Source: GCA-003244245 sp050699715 | Lineage (GTDB): Bacteria > Actinomycetota > Actinomycetes > Mycobacteriales > Pseudonocardiaceae | DNA: 64,000 nucleotides | Assembly: GCA_050699715.1 (NCBI GenBank) | Contig: JBOHFR010000005.1 | Span: 1 to 64,000, forward strand | Direction: 5' to 3' | Shown: piece by piece, positions 25,393 through 33,836 of the stretch | Numbering within the stretch: the stretch's first letter is position 1 | How the letters are laid out: each line of letters begins with the position of its first letter | Made by a program: the position numbers and the translations under genes | The notes under the pieces: generated by a model | The model's input: only the letters and a program-made list of their open reading frames with translations | Told to the model about the DNA's origin: nothing | Database searches by the model: none

Positions 25393-26954
25393 CCGCAGCT
25401 CCCGCCGTCCACCCGATCGAGTAGGTCGGCGAGCACGTCGGCGTCCACGAACGGGTGCTTGACGCCGTGCACCTCTTGCGTGGTCTCGTGGCCCTTCCCC
25501 GCGACGACCAGGGCATCTCCCGGGCGGGCCCGCGTGATGGCGTAGGCGATCGCCTTCGCCCGGTCGCCGATCTCCACGACCGACCCGGTGGCGCCACCGC
25601 GGGCCCCGGCGAGGATAGCCGCCCGGATCACCGCCGGATCCTCGGTGCGTGGGTTGTCGTCGGTGACCACCAGCAGGTCGGCCCGGCGAGCCGCTTCGGC
25701 ACCCATCATCGGGCGCTTGGTCGTGTCCCGATCCCCACCGCAGCCCAGTACCACCAGCAGCCGCCCAGGGACCTGAGCTCGCACCGCGTCGAGCAGCGCG
25801 GCCACCGCGGCGGGCTTGTGCGCGTAGTCGACCAGCGCGAGGAAACCCTGACCGCGGTTCACCCGCTGCATCCGACCGGGCACCTCAGCGGTGGCGATGC
25901 CCCGGGCTAACAGCACGGGATCGGCCCCCGCAGTGCGGCCGATAGCCAACGCAAGCAGCGCGTTAGTCACATTGAACGCACCGGGCATCCGCACCGTTAA
26001 GCGCTGGTCGAACCCGTCTGGGCCCACGGCACGGAACGTCTGGCCGCCGCAGCGCCCGACAGTGATGTCCCTAGCGTGCCACGTGGCATCGCCGCTCAGG
26101 GAGACCGTCGTGGTACCGCCGGTGACCAGCCGCCGCCCCCAGGCGTCATCGGTGCACACCACCTCGGCGCTGGCCCGCCCGTCAAACAGCATCGCCTTGG
26201 CGGCGAAGTAGTCCTCGAGGTCGGCGTGGAAGTCCAGGTGATCCTGGGACAGGTTGGTGAACGCGCCAACCGCGAAGGTGGTACCGGTTACCCGGCCCAG
26301 CGCCAGTGCATGGCTGGAGACCTCAATGGGCACGTGGGTGACGCCGCGTTCGACCATCAGCGCCAGCAGCGCCTGCAGGTCCGGGGCCTCCGGGGTGGTG
26401 AACGTGCTGGGCAGCAGCGCCTCGCCGATCCGCGCCTGCACGGTACCGAGCAGGCCGGTGTGCGCGCCGGCCGCGCGCAACCCCGCCTCGAGAAGGTACG
26501 CCGTGGTGGTCTTGCCGGCGGTGCCGGTGATCCCGAGCACCGCCAGCCGGGCGGAAGGGCCACCGAAGATCCGGGCCGACAGGCTGCCCAGTACCGACCG
26601 GGGGTCCGGATGCACCAGCACCGGGACCCCCGGTCGGTACCCGGTGGCGGCGGCCAGCGCCGGGTAGCGCGCACCCACGGGGTCAGTGAGCACCGCGACG
26701 GCGCCAGCGCGCAACGCGATGCCGGCGAACTCAGCTCCATGCGGACGGCAGGGTGACAGGCTGGGCAGCGCCGCGAACAGGTCGCCGGCCAGCGCCTGTT
26801 GGGCACGCAACGTGATACCCGTGACCAGCACCTGATCGCAGGGGCCTAAGACAGTCGCGCCAGCAAGGGCGGCGAGTGCGGTCAGCGGAATCGGCGCGGT
26901 GCGCGACGGTCGCAGCGGCGTCTCGACCAACGAGGGAGTCACAGGAGCAGTCAC
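25389..26954 (-). CDS. murE: UDP-MurNAc-tripeptide synthetase MurE
   Basis: A 521-residue product. Domain 1 binds UDP. The ATP loop is GITGTAGKTTTAYLLEAGLR (near residue 140). The motif DNPRTEDP is the signature of enzymes adding meso-diaminopimelate. HLDFHADLEDYFAAKAMLFD includes the carbamylated-lysine region. It catalyses the third amino-acid addition in the cytoplasmic muropeptide pathway. The gene is intact. It lies 60 bp after ftsI. MurF, which should act next, is missing downstream. Confidence 0.9.
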   Translation of the reverse strand: MTAPVTPSLVETPLRPSRTAPIPLTALAALAGATVLGPCDQVLVTGITLRAQQALAGDLFAALPSLSPCRPHGAEFAGIALRAGAVAVLTDPVGARYPALAAATGYRPGVPVLVHPDPRSVLGSLSARIFGGPSARLAVLGITGTAGKTTTAYLLEAGLRAAGAHTGLLGTVQARIGEALLPSTFTTPEAPDLQALLALMVERGVTHVPIEVSSHALALGRVTGTTFAVGAFTNLSQDHLDFHADLEDYFAAKAMLFDGRASAEVVCTDDAWGRRLVTGGTTTVSLSGDATWHARDITVGRCGGQTFRAVGPDGFDQRLTVRMPGAFNVTNALLALAIGRTAGADPVLLARGIATAEVPGRMQRVNRGQGFLALVDYAHKPAAVAALLDAVRAQVPGRLLVVLGCGGDRDTTKRPMMGAEAARRADLLVVTDDNPRTEDPAVIRAAILAGARGGATGSVVEIGDRAKAIAYAITRARPGDALVVAGKGHETTQEVHGVKHPFVDADVLADLLDRVDGGSCG

Positions 26955-27013
26955 GATCTAGGGGTCGGGTGCGGGTGGAGCCCAGCGGGAAGGAAGGCTA
27001 CCGGCGGCCAGCA

Positions 27014-28849
27014 TCACGGAAGGGTGAGGGTGGCGACTGGGCTAGGTTCAGGAGACAGCGGGATCTGGTAGCGCCCCGCCAGGTAGGAGGCAATGTCGTG
27101 GAACAGCGGCGCGGCGCTGCCGACAGCCGGGTTGTCGAGCATGATCCCGACGACGAAGCGCGGGGCGTCGGCAGGCAGGATGCCGGCGAAGGTGATCCAG
27201 TAGTTCGAGTTGCTGTAGCAGCCACAGCTGGGGTTGACCTGCTGCGCGGTACCGGTCTTGGCCGAGATCTGGTATCCGTCTAGCGCCGCTTCTGGGCCAG
27301 TGCCGCGCTGTCCCGGTTCGTTCTGCACGACCGCTCGCAGCATGTCTCGCACCGTCCGGGCGGCCTGCGGGCTGACCACCCGGACACCGGCTGGTCGTGG
27401 GGTCGTGGTCCGGGTACCGTCCGGGGCGATTTCGGCGCTGACGATACGCGGCGGGATGCGCACGCCGTCGTTGGCGATCGCCTGGTACATGCCGGCCATC
27501 TGCAGCACGGTCATCGACAGGCCTTGACCGATAGGCAGGTTGGCGAACGTGCTGCCCGACCACCGGTCCCGAGGCGGCACCTGGCCCGCGCTCTCCCCTG
27601 GCAACCCCACGTTGGTGCGCTGGCCCAGGCCCATTCGCTGGAGCATGTCCACAAAGCGGTCCTTGCCTAGGCGCTGCGCGGTGAGCAAGACGCCGACGTT
27701 GGACGAGCGGGCCAGCACCCCGGTGAACGTGAGGTTCACGGTGCCGTGCGACCACGCGTCCCGGACGGTCCGGTCGGCAACCCGCAGTTCGCCGGGGACT
27801 TGTAGCTCAGTGTCCGGCGTGAGGACGCCGTTCTCGATCGCCGCAGCGGCGGTGACCACCTTGTTCACCGAACCTGGTTCGAAGGGGGCTGAGACCGCCG
27901 GGTTGCCCAGCAACTCAGGGGTCGCCGCCGCGAGGTTGTTCGGGTCGAAGGTGACGTCATTGGCCATCGCGTAGACCTCGGCGGTGCGCGCATCGAGCAC
28001 CACCGCGCTGGCCCCTTTGGCGTGGTATTTCCGCGCATAGTCGCCGAGCATTTGCGCCACGGTGAACTGTAGGTCGGAGTCCAGGGTGAGCTCCAGCCCC
28101 GAACCCGGTACCGGCGGCCGCTCGGCGCGCTCGCTGCCCGGGATGACCGCGTCCGAGCCTTCAGCGGTGTCCACCACCCGGCGGCCGTCCCGGCCAGCCA
28201 GCAGGGTGTCGGCATAGTTCTCCAGGCCGACCAGTCCCCGCACTTTGCGCTCGTCGGCCCGCCAGTTCGCCACTCCCAGGACGTTGGCTGCGAGCTCACC
28301 GCCGGGGTACTGGCGGATCTCCCGGTGCTCCGCGCTGATCTCGGGGAAATCCCGCTGGATCGCCCTGGCCTGGGCCGGCGTCACCAAAGGCGCCAGCAGT
28401 ACTGTGGTGCGATCGCTGCGCAGTTGGCTCAGCAGCTCCTGCTCGGACACCGGCGGCCCGAGCACCTGAGCGACCCGGCGGGCCATCGCCTGCTTGTGCG
28501 CGTCCGGATCGGCCCGGACCGCGCGCTGCTCGGCAGTGATCCGCTTCGGCTGAGCGTACAAAGCCTGGGCCGCCACGCTGAACGCCAGCGGCGTGCCGTT
28601 GCGGTCAGTGATCGTGCCGCGCTGCGCGGGCAGCGTCTGCACGGTGGTGCGCTGGTTCGCGGCCTGTGCGGACAGTTCCGCCGCCTGCAATCCCTGCACC
28701 GCGAGCAGTTTGAGGCCGGCGGCCACCAGCGCAAGCACGAGTACCACCCGACCCAGCCCCAGCCGGCTGGGTAGCCCAGCTGCCCGTGAGCTGGGTTTGC
28801 GGCGGTGCCGAGGTACCCCAGTTGCCCGGACGCCGGTCACTGTGCTCAC
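27014..28849 (-). CDS. ftsI: Septal transpeptidase FtsI (class B PBP)
   Basis: A 611-residue product. One membrane anchor (VVLVLALVAAGLKLLAVQG, about residues 35-55), then the pedestal domain (QRGTITDRNGTPLAFSVAAQ) and the transpeptidase domain. Catalytic motifs: SVNK in APFEPGSVNKVVTAAAAIEN, SSN in GVLARSSNVGVLLTAQRLG, KTGT in QISAKTGTAQQVNP. It crosslinks septal peptidoglycan with FtsW. ATG overlaps the ftsL stop. Appears functional. Confidence 0.9.
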   Translation of the reverse strand: MSTVTGVRATGVPRHRRKPSSRAAGLPSRLGLGRVVLVLALVAAGLKLLAVQGLQAAELSAQAANQRTTVQTLPAQRGTITDRNGTPLAFSVAAQALYAQPKRITAEQRAVRADPDAHKQAMARRVAQVLGPPVSEQELLSQLRSDRTTVLLAPLVTPAQARAIQRDFPEISAEHREIRQYPGGELAANVLGVANWRADERKVRGLVGLENYADTLLAGRDGRRVVDTAEGSDAVIPGSERAERPPVPGSGLELTLDSDLQFTVAQMLGDYARKYHAKGASAVVLDARTAEVYAMANDVTFDPNNLAAATPELLGNPAVSAPFEPGSVNKVVTAAAAIENGVLTPDTELQVPGELRVADRTVRDAWSHGTVNLTFTGVLARSSNVGVLLTAQRLGKDRFVDMLQRMGLGQRTNVGLPGESAGQVPPRDRWSGSTFANLPIGQGLSMTVLQMAGMYQAIANDGVRIPPRIVSAEIAPDGTRTTTPRPAGVRVVSPQAARTVRDMLRAVVQNEPGQRGTGPEAALDGYQISAKTGTAQQVNPSCGCYSNSNYWITFAGILPADAPRFVVGIMLDNPAVGSAAPLFHDIASYLAGRYQIPLSPEPSPVATLTLP

Positions 28850-29454
28850 GGCAGCACACCTGTCTGGGCAGGTACTATCGCAGGTGCAGGCAGTGCCGAC
28901 GGCGGTGGGACAGGTGCTACTGCTGGTGGAACAGGTGCTGCTGCCGGTGGGGCCGGTGCTACGGCTGGCGGCGGGGCGGGTGCGGTAGCCCGCCGAGGCT
29001 GGCCGATCAGGACGACGGTGCCGTCCGGGCGGACGATCAGCCGGGCCGGGTTCCCGGCCGGTACCATGCCCAGCTCGTGAGCCCGGCGAGCCAGCTCAGG
29101 TGCGGTCTCCAGAGTCGCTACCTCGCGGCTGAGGCTCTCTGAACGCTCGGCCAGGTTCCTGGCCTGCGTGCGGGCGCTCTGCAGGTGGTAGGAGTCAGCG
29201 GTGGCGGCCGTGGACAACCACAGCGTGGATACCAGCGCCACCCCCAGCAGCACCATCACCAGCAGCACGAAAGGCGTCCGGCCGGCGTCCGCGCTATCGA
29301 GGCCACCGTGGCGGGCTCCGGTGCGCTGGGCACGCCGAGCGTAGGCTCGGGTGACGGCCGGGGACCGGCCTCGCGGCGCCCCGGTGTCCCGGCGGTGGGT
29401 GGGCCCGGTGGTCCTGCCCCGCATCGGAGTCACGGTGCGGGCGGGAGCCGTCAC
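28846..29454 (-). CDS. FtsL-like divisome membrane protein
   Basis: A 202-residue product. A basic cytoplasmic N-terminus, a single membrane span (TPFVLLVMVLLGVALVSTLW, about residues 60-80), a coiled-coil stretch (LQSARTQARNLAERSESLSR), then a proline-alanine repeat tail (APAPPPAVAPAPPAAAPVPP) of variable type. Position between rsmH and ftsI and the topology identify it as the FtsL of this cluster. The repeats at the DNA level (GGTGCTACTGCTGGTGGAAC and variants, 28913-28978) may change length by slippage. It overlaps the neighbours by 4 bp on both sides. Confidence 0.75.
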   Translation of the reverse strand: MTAPARTVTPMRGRTTGPTHRRDTGAPRGRSPAVTRAYARRAQRTGARHGGLDSADAGRTPFVLLVMVLLGVALVSTLWLSTAATADSYHLQSARTQARNLAERSESLSREVATLETAPELARRAHELGMVPAGNPARLIVRPDGTVVLIGQPRRATAPAPPPAVAPAPPAAAPVPPAVAPVPPPSALPAPAIVPAQTGVLP

Positions 29455-30473
29455 GACGGCGCGATGCGCTGCGCGGCGCGCAGCCGCACCGACGCTGACC
29501 GCGGGTTGGTCCCGGTCTCGGCCGGGCCAGCGCCCTCGGCGCCACGGGTCAGCGCGCGCAGCTGGGGTCCGTGATCTGGCAACTCGACGGGCAGGCCAGC
29601 CGGGGTACGAGAGGCGCTCAGCTGGGCCAGCGCCCGTTTGACGATCCGGTCCTCCAGGGAGTGGTAGGACATCGCCACCAGCCGACCACCGAGGGCCAGC
29701 GCACCCAGCGCGGCAGGTATCGCCGAGCGCAGCGCTGTCAGCTCGCCGTTGACCTCGATCCGCAACGCTTGGAAGGTCCGCTTGGCGGGATGGCCACCGT
29801 GGCGGCGGGTAGCCGCCGGGACACTCTGATAGACGATCTCGACCAGCTGGGCGGTAGTGACCAAGGGCCGTTGGGCCACGACCGCAGCGGCGATCCGGCT
29901 GGCGAAGCGTTCCTCGCCGTACTCCCGGAACACCCGGGTGAGATCGGCCTGCGAGTAGCCGTTGAGCACGTCAGCCGCAGTCGGCCCGGCACTGGAATCC
30001 ATGCGCATATCCAGCACGGCGTCGCGGGCGTAGGAGAAACCGCGGTGAGCGGCGTCAAGTTGCAGTGAGGACACCCCCAGGTCGAACAGCACACCATCAA
30101 GGCGTGGGATGCCAAGGCGCTGAAGAATCTGGGGCAGCTCGTCGTAGACCGCATGGAGTAAGTGAGTCCGCTCGGAGTAGGCCGCCAGCCGGTGGTTGGC
30201 CACAGCGAGCGCTTGCGGGTCGCGGTCGAGGCCGACCAGGGTGAGCGCAGGATGGGCGTCAAGCAGCGCGGCTGCGTGCCCACCGAGACCCACCGTGGCA
30301 TCGAGCACCACGGCCGGGCGCTGCGCCAACGCCGGCCCGAGCAGCTCGAGGCACCGGTGCAGCATGACCGGGGCATGCTGGGGTAACCCAGAAGGTGGCC
30401 CAAACGGTGGCCCAAAAAATGACACAGGGTCACTGGGCGGGTGATCGGCCACCGGCAGTCTCCCTCCGCTCAC
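29451..30473 (-). CDS. rsmH: 16S rRNA m4C1402 methyltransferase RsmH
   Basis: A 340-residue product. The GTG at 30473 is chosen because AAGGAGG stands about 5 nt upstream; the open frame runs further but that part is non-coding in character. Motifs: HAPVMLHRCLELLGPAL, VLDATVGLGGHAAALLDAHP (SAM binding), GVLFDLGVSSLQLDAAHRGF, and GGRLVAMSYHSLEDRIVKRA, all typical of RsmH (MraW). It N4-methylates cytidine 1402 in 16S rRNA. It is the second gene of the division and cell wall cluster, 226 bp after mraZ. Confidence 0.9.
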   Translation of the reverse strand: MSGGRLPVADHPPSDPVSFFGPPFGPPSGLPQHAPVMLHRCLELLGPALAQRPAVVLDATVGLGGHAAALLDAHPALTLVGLDRDPQALAVANHRLAAYSERTHLLHAVYDELPQILQRLGIPRLDGVLFDLGVSSLQLDAAHRGFSYARDAVLDMRMDSSAGPTAADVLNGYSQADLTRVFREYGEERFASRIAAAVVAQRPLVTTAQLVEIVYQSVPAATRRHGGHPAKRTFQALRIEVNGELTALRSAIPAALGALALGGRLVAMSYHSLEDRIVKRALAQLSASRTPAGLPVELPDHGPQLRALTRGAEGAGPAETGTNPRSASVRLRAAQRIAPS

Positions 30474-30699
30474 ACCCACCTCCTTACGCGACGCAGCCGG
30501 GATAAGCCGGTTTGTATGGGAAAAACTTGGAAAACACTTTCGCGGTGCCGCCAGGTCTCCGCCCGGTGCCAGATCCTGGCGCCGGGGAAGGTACGTCAGG
30601 GCTCTGCTGGTCCGTGTTGTCGCGCATCGCCGCCGATGTTGTTGAGCGGTTGTTGAGCACGGTCGATGCGCCTCCGGGCGGAGGCCTCGTGGCACCGGG

Positions 30700-31131
30700 T
30701 CACATCACGCCAGGCAGCACCTCCTCTTGCGCCTGGGAGTAGGCCTCCTCGTGTTCCTCCAGATAGCGCTGCCAAGCCGCGCTATCCCAGATCTCCAAGC
30801 GGTTGATCGCCCCGATCACCGCGCAGTCCTTGCTCAGCCCGGCGTAGCGCCGCAGCTCCGCCGCGATCGAGATCCGACCCTGCCCATCCGGGCGTTGCTC
30901 GTCGGTGCCGGCGAACAGGTAACGCTGGTAGGCCCGCACCGCCTCGTTGGTGAACGGCGCCTGCGACACCTTGCGGGCCATCTCCTCGAACTCGGCACGC
31001 GGGAAGAGGTAAAGGCAGTGATCCTGCCCCTTGGTGACCATCAACCCCCCCGCGAGCGCATCGCGAAACTTCGCCGGCAACGTCAACCGGCCCTTGTCGT
31101 CAAGCCGGGGCGTGTGCGTGCCCAGGAACAC
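30700..31131 (-). CDS. mraZ: MraZ, transcriptional regulator of the dcw cluster
   Basis: A 143-residue product, the usual size. The GTG at 31131 has GGGAGG upstream and begins VFLGTHTPRLDDKGRLTLPA, the first AbrB-like half with its LDxKGR motif. The second half has DGQGRISIAAELRRYAGLSK. MraZ binds tandem direct repeats upstream of its own gene and controls the cluster. Four such repeats are visible at 31195-31228. Confidence 0.9.
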   Translation of the reverse strand: MFLGTHTPRLDDKGRLTLPAKFRDALAGGLMVTKGQDHCLYLFPRAEFEEMARKVSQAPFTNEAVRAYQRYLFAGTDEQRPDGQGRISIAAELRRYAGLSKDCAVIGAINRLEIWDSAAWQRYLEEHEEAYSQAQEEVLPGVM

Positions 31132-31194
31132 GCCACCCACCTCCCCAGCCAGCCCACCAGCCCCGCGGACCGGCCACCAAGCACCCCTGCCGCT

Positions 31195-31234
31195 CCACTG
31201 CCAACCACCGTACCCCACTTTCCACCACTGTCAA
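31195..31234 (-). promoter_or_regulatory. mraZ promoter with four 10-bp MraZ boxes
   Basis: On the coding strand GTGG recurs exactly every 10 bp four times (complement CCAC at 31195, 31205, 31215, 31225). A TTGACA -35 (31229-31234) and TACGGT -10 (31207-31212) with a 16-nt spacer are interleaved with the boxes, so MraZ binding would block RNA polymerase. Confidence 0.7.
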
Positions 31235-31320
31235 CGTGCAAACCCCCCACGTGTTGCCGGCACAGCCCCATCTACGCAGCTCAAGCCCGGTGGGGGAATC
31301 GCCCTGATTCGGTCACAATG

Positions 31321-31506
31321 CTCGCCCAGCGGTGGCCGACCGAGGGAGTCGACTTACCCGGCACCGTCACGATCGCCGACATCATCGACGTGGACGGCAC
31401 GCCGCGTAGCTATCCCAAGAGCAAGATCGTCCGTCGCGTGCCGTTGAGCCAACGCTGCCTCACCGCGCTACGCGACCACCTCAACGCATACCCGCCCGCC
31501 GGCAGC
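31321..31506 (+). pseudogene. Tyrosine recombinase (integrase) fragment
   Basis: The frame encodes TVTIADIIDVDGTPRSYPKS followed by KIVRRVPLSQRCLTALRDHL, the beta-sheet region before the catalytic domain of actinomycete phage-type integrases (..SRRTVPLP..v..aL..hl). Neither the HxxR nor the final Tyr is present. The fragment runs straight into hairpin repeat copy C. Confidence 0.55.
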
Positions 31507-31511
31507 CTTGG

Positions 31512-31728
31512 TGACGTCGCTGGCCACCTGGCGTGGCGCGGCACGTGGTCGCGGCACGGGCCGCTGTCCGCTCTTGACACTCAACCGCTGCGCCCCCACC
31601 GCCCCACGGGGAGGCGGGGGATCTGTTATGGAGGCGCCACAGGACGGCAACTTGGGGCGGGAGTTGCCACCTGTGGCAACTCCCCACACCGCGACAGTCC
31701 TTCCCCAGACCTCACCGACAGTGACATC
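31512..31728 (-). repeat. Hairpin repeat copy C
   Basis: Shares with copy D the arm TGGCGCGGCACGTGGT and, read on the minus strand, the flank GATGTCACTGTCGGTGAGGT also found in A and B. The hairpin arms are 31630-31653 and 31661-31683, with several mismatches. The core is flipped relative to copies A and B. It lies between an integrase fragment and the DUF3040 gene. Confidence 0.7.
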
Positions 31729-31924
31729 AGCCGGTGGCGTGGCAGACAACGGGCTAGAGCGACCAGCTCGCCCATGGTGGCAGGGGCGCTGCCGTGACAC
31801 CCACTGTCACCGCCCGCCCGGGATCTAGATCGGGCTGAGCATTACCGGGCCGCTGGGGCTCGGCGTGCTGGCCGGAATCACCTCATCGGGGGTACGCGAG
31901 GGCCACCAATGAGGTGACCTGGGG

Positions 31925-32317
31925 CTAATGCTCCTCGAAGCGGCGGCGGAACCGCTGCTCCATCCGCTGGGCCAGGGTGCTGCGACCTTGCCCGGCAGAC
32001 GATCGGTCCACCGATCCCGCGCCTTGACCCTCGCCAGCAGAGCGGCGAGAGAAGATCGCGACGACGGCACCGGCGAACATCACCAAGAAGCCGAGAACGC
32101 TGATGACCGGGATCCCGACCGGGCGGAAGGGGAGCACGACACCAGCGACAAGGAGCAGCAAACCCAGCACAAAAAGTGCGATTCCCTGGATTCGGCGGCG
32201 GTGCGACCGGCTGCGCATCCGGGCGCCCCGGACGTTCGACGCGAACTTGGGGTCCTCTGCATAGAGCGCGCGCTCGATCTGGTCGAGCAGACGCTGCTCG
32301 TGCTCGGAGAGTGGCAT
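31925..32317 (-). CDS. DUF3040 membrane protein
   Basis: A 130-residue product: MPLSEHEQRLLDQIERALYA then EDPKFASNVRG is the DUF3040 signature. Two membrane segments follow (IALFVLGLLLLVAGVVLPF and VISVLGFLVMFAGAVVAIF), then a basic tail. GGAGGAG precedes the ATG. It sits between dinB and mraZ as in related genomes. Function unknown. Confidence 0.85.
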   Translation of the reverse strand: MPLSEHEQRLLDQIERALYAEDPKFASNVRGARMRSRSHRRRIQGIALFVLGLLLLVAGVVLPFRPVGIPVISVLGFLVMFAGAVVAIFSRRSAGEGQGAGSVDRSSAGQGRSTLAQRMEQRFRRRFEEH

Positions 32318-32464
32318 CGCTCCTCCTCCGGCACTCAGGTTGTCGATAGGGGTTGTCTACAGGGGCTATCGATAGTGTGTCCAACCCCGACGGTAGTACC
32401 TGGGGCCACTGGGTGCCTACCGTGGGCTCCTAGCGTCGAGGATACGAGCCTGCGGCGGTATGGA

Positions 32465-33781
32465 CTAGCCGATCTGGTTACCCGATTCAGTGGAGAACTG
32501 CGTTTCGCCGCAGCCGGACCGCGCTGGCGTCTCCAGCAGGGTGGCGAGCCGCACGGCGGCGCTGCCGAACCGGGACCGCGCGGCGTCCGCCGCATGTTCG
32601 GCGTCCGACCAGTTCGCACGGTTCCAGTCCCCCGCCCCTGGGTGCTTCCCTTGGCGACTCCCTAAACAACTACTGCCACCGTCCAGAAGAGTGAGCTGCT
32701 CAGTCACCGCGCCCCGGACCAACTGCTCCACCCGCACTCCCAGCAACCGCACCGCCGCCCCGCGGGGCAGGTTACCGTCCAGCAGGTCGGCGGCCACCGC
32801 GAACACCCCGTGCACGGAGTCGGTCGGATCGGCCACGGTTCGGGAGCGGGTGATGGTGGTGAAATTGGGGTAGCGGATTTTCACCGCGATAGTGCGCCCG
32901 CGCAGGCCGCGGCCACGTAGCGCAGCCGTGGCTCGATCGACCAGCCGCAGCAGCTCACGCCGCAACACCACCCGGTCAGCCACATCTTGGGCAAAGGTCT
33001 CCTCCGCTCCCACCGACTTCTCCGGCACGTCGGGCACCACTCGCCGCTCGTCCCGGCCGTTGGCGAGCGCATGCAAGTGCTGGGCGCACGCGACACCCAC
33101 AGCGCGCCGCAAGGCGGGCAGTGGTGTGCTCGCTACGTCAGCCACGGTGGCGCACCCCAGCCGACGCAGCGCCTGCGCGGTGCGCTGGCCCACTCCCCAC
33201 AACGCGGACACCGGCAGCGGATGCAAGAACTCGAGCGCACCATCGGCGGGCACCACGAGCAGCCCGTCCGGCTTGCACCGCCCGGAGGCGAGCTTGGCGA
33301 GGAACTTGCTCGGGGCCACCCCCACCGAGCAGGTCACCCGGTGCGCGTCGTAGACCTGTCCACGGATCCACTCCCCAATCCCGGCCGGGCTCATCCCCAG
33401 CCTGCGCACTGACCCGCCGACGTCGAGGAAGGCCTCGTCCAGGCTCAGCGGCTCGACCAGCGGGGTGATCTCCCGGAACAGCGCCATCACCCCGCGGGAG
33501 ACCTCCGCATAGCGGGGGAAATGCGGCGGCACGAACTCCGCTTGCGGGCACAGCCGGCGGGCCTGCGCGACCGGCATCGCCGAGCGGACCCCGAACGCCC
33601 GGGCCTGGTAACTCGCCGAGAGCACGACACCACGGTCCCCCGCCGGGTTGCTGCCACCAGCCACCACCACGGGCCGCCCGGCCAGCTCAGGGCGTTCGCG
33701 AACCTCGACTGAGGCATAGAAGGCATCCATGTCGACGTGCAGCACCGGGCAGCCGCGATCGGCGGCACCACTAGCGCCCAT
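32465..33781 (-). CDS. dinB: DNA polymerase IV (DinB, Y family)
   Basis: A 438-residue product. CPVLHVDMDAFYASVEVRER holds the first catalytic Asp, and EPLSLDEAFLDVGGSVRRLG the SLDE(A) catalytic block. The little finger domain follows (TVADPTDSVHGVFAVAADLL). It performs error-prone translesion synthesis. A perfect mycobacterial-type LexA box stands 28 bp upstream of the ATG, so it should be SOS-induced. The end of the protein (after QLTLLDGG) is variable. Confidence 0.9.
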   Translation of the reverse strand: MGASGAADRGCPVLHVDMDAFYASVEVRERPELAGRPVVVAGGSNPAGDRGVVLSASYQARAFGVRSAMPVAQARRLCPQAEFVPPHFPRYAEVSRGVMALFREITPLVEPLSLDEAFLDVGGSVRRLGMSPAGIGEWIRGQVYDAHRVTCSVGVAPSKFLAKLASGRCKPDGLLVVPADGALEFLHPLPVSALWGVGQRTAQALRRLGCATVADVASTPLPALRRAVGVACAQHLHALANGRDERRVVPDVPEKSVGAEETFAQDVADRVVLRRELLRLVDRATAALRGRGLRGRTIAVKIRYPNFTTITRSRTVADPTDSVHGVFAVAADLLDGNLPRGAAVRLLGVRVEQLVRGAVTEQLTLLDGGSSCLGSRQGKHPGAGDWNRANWSDAEHAADAARSRFGSAAVRLATLLETPARSGCGETQFSTESGNQIG

Positions 33782-33808
33782 GACACCCCCATGACACCAT
33801 CAGGATAG

Positions 33809-33824
33809 TCGAACCTATGTTCGA
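33809..33824. promoter_or_regulatory. LexA (SOS) box of dinB
   Basis: TCGAACCTATGTTCGA is a perfect match to the actinobacterial LexA consensus TCGAAC-N4-GTTCGA, 28 bp before the dinB start. A TATCCT -10-like hexamer lies next to it on the coding strand. Confidence 0.8.
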
Positions 33825-33836
33825 CATGCGTCCATG

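Noticed and set aside
28846..29080. Gly/Ala-rich repeats on the plus strand as a PE/PPE-like or structural protein
   Set aside because: They are the antisense of the Pro/Ala tail of the FtsL-like protein.
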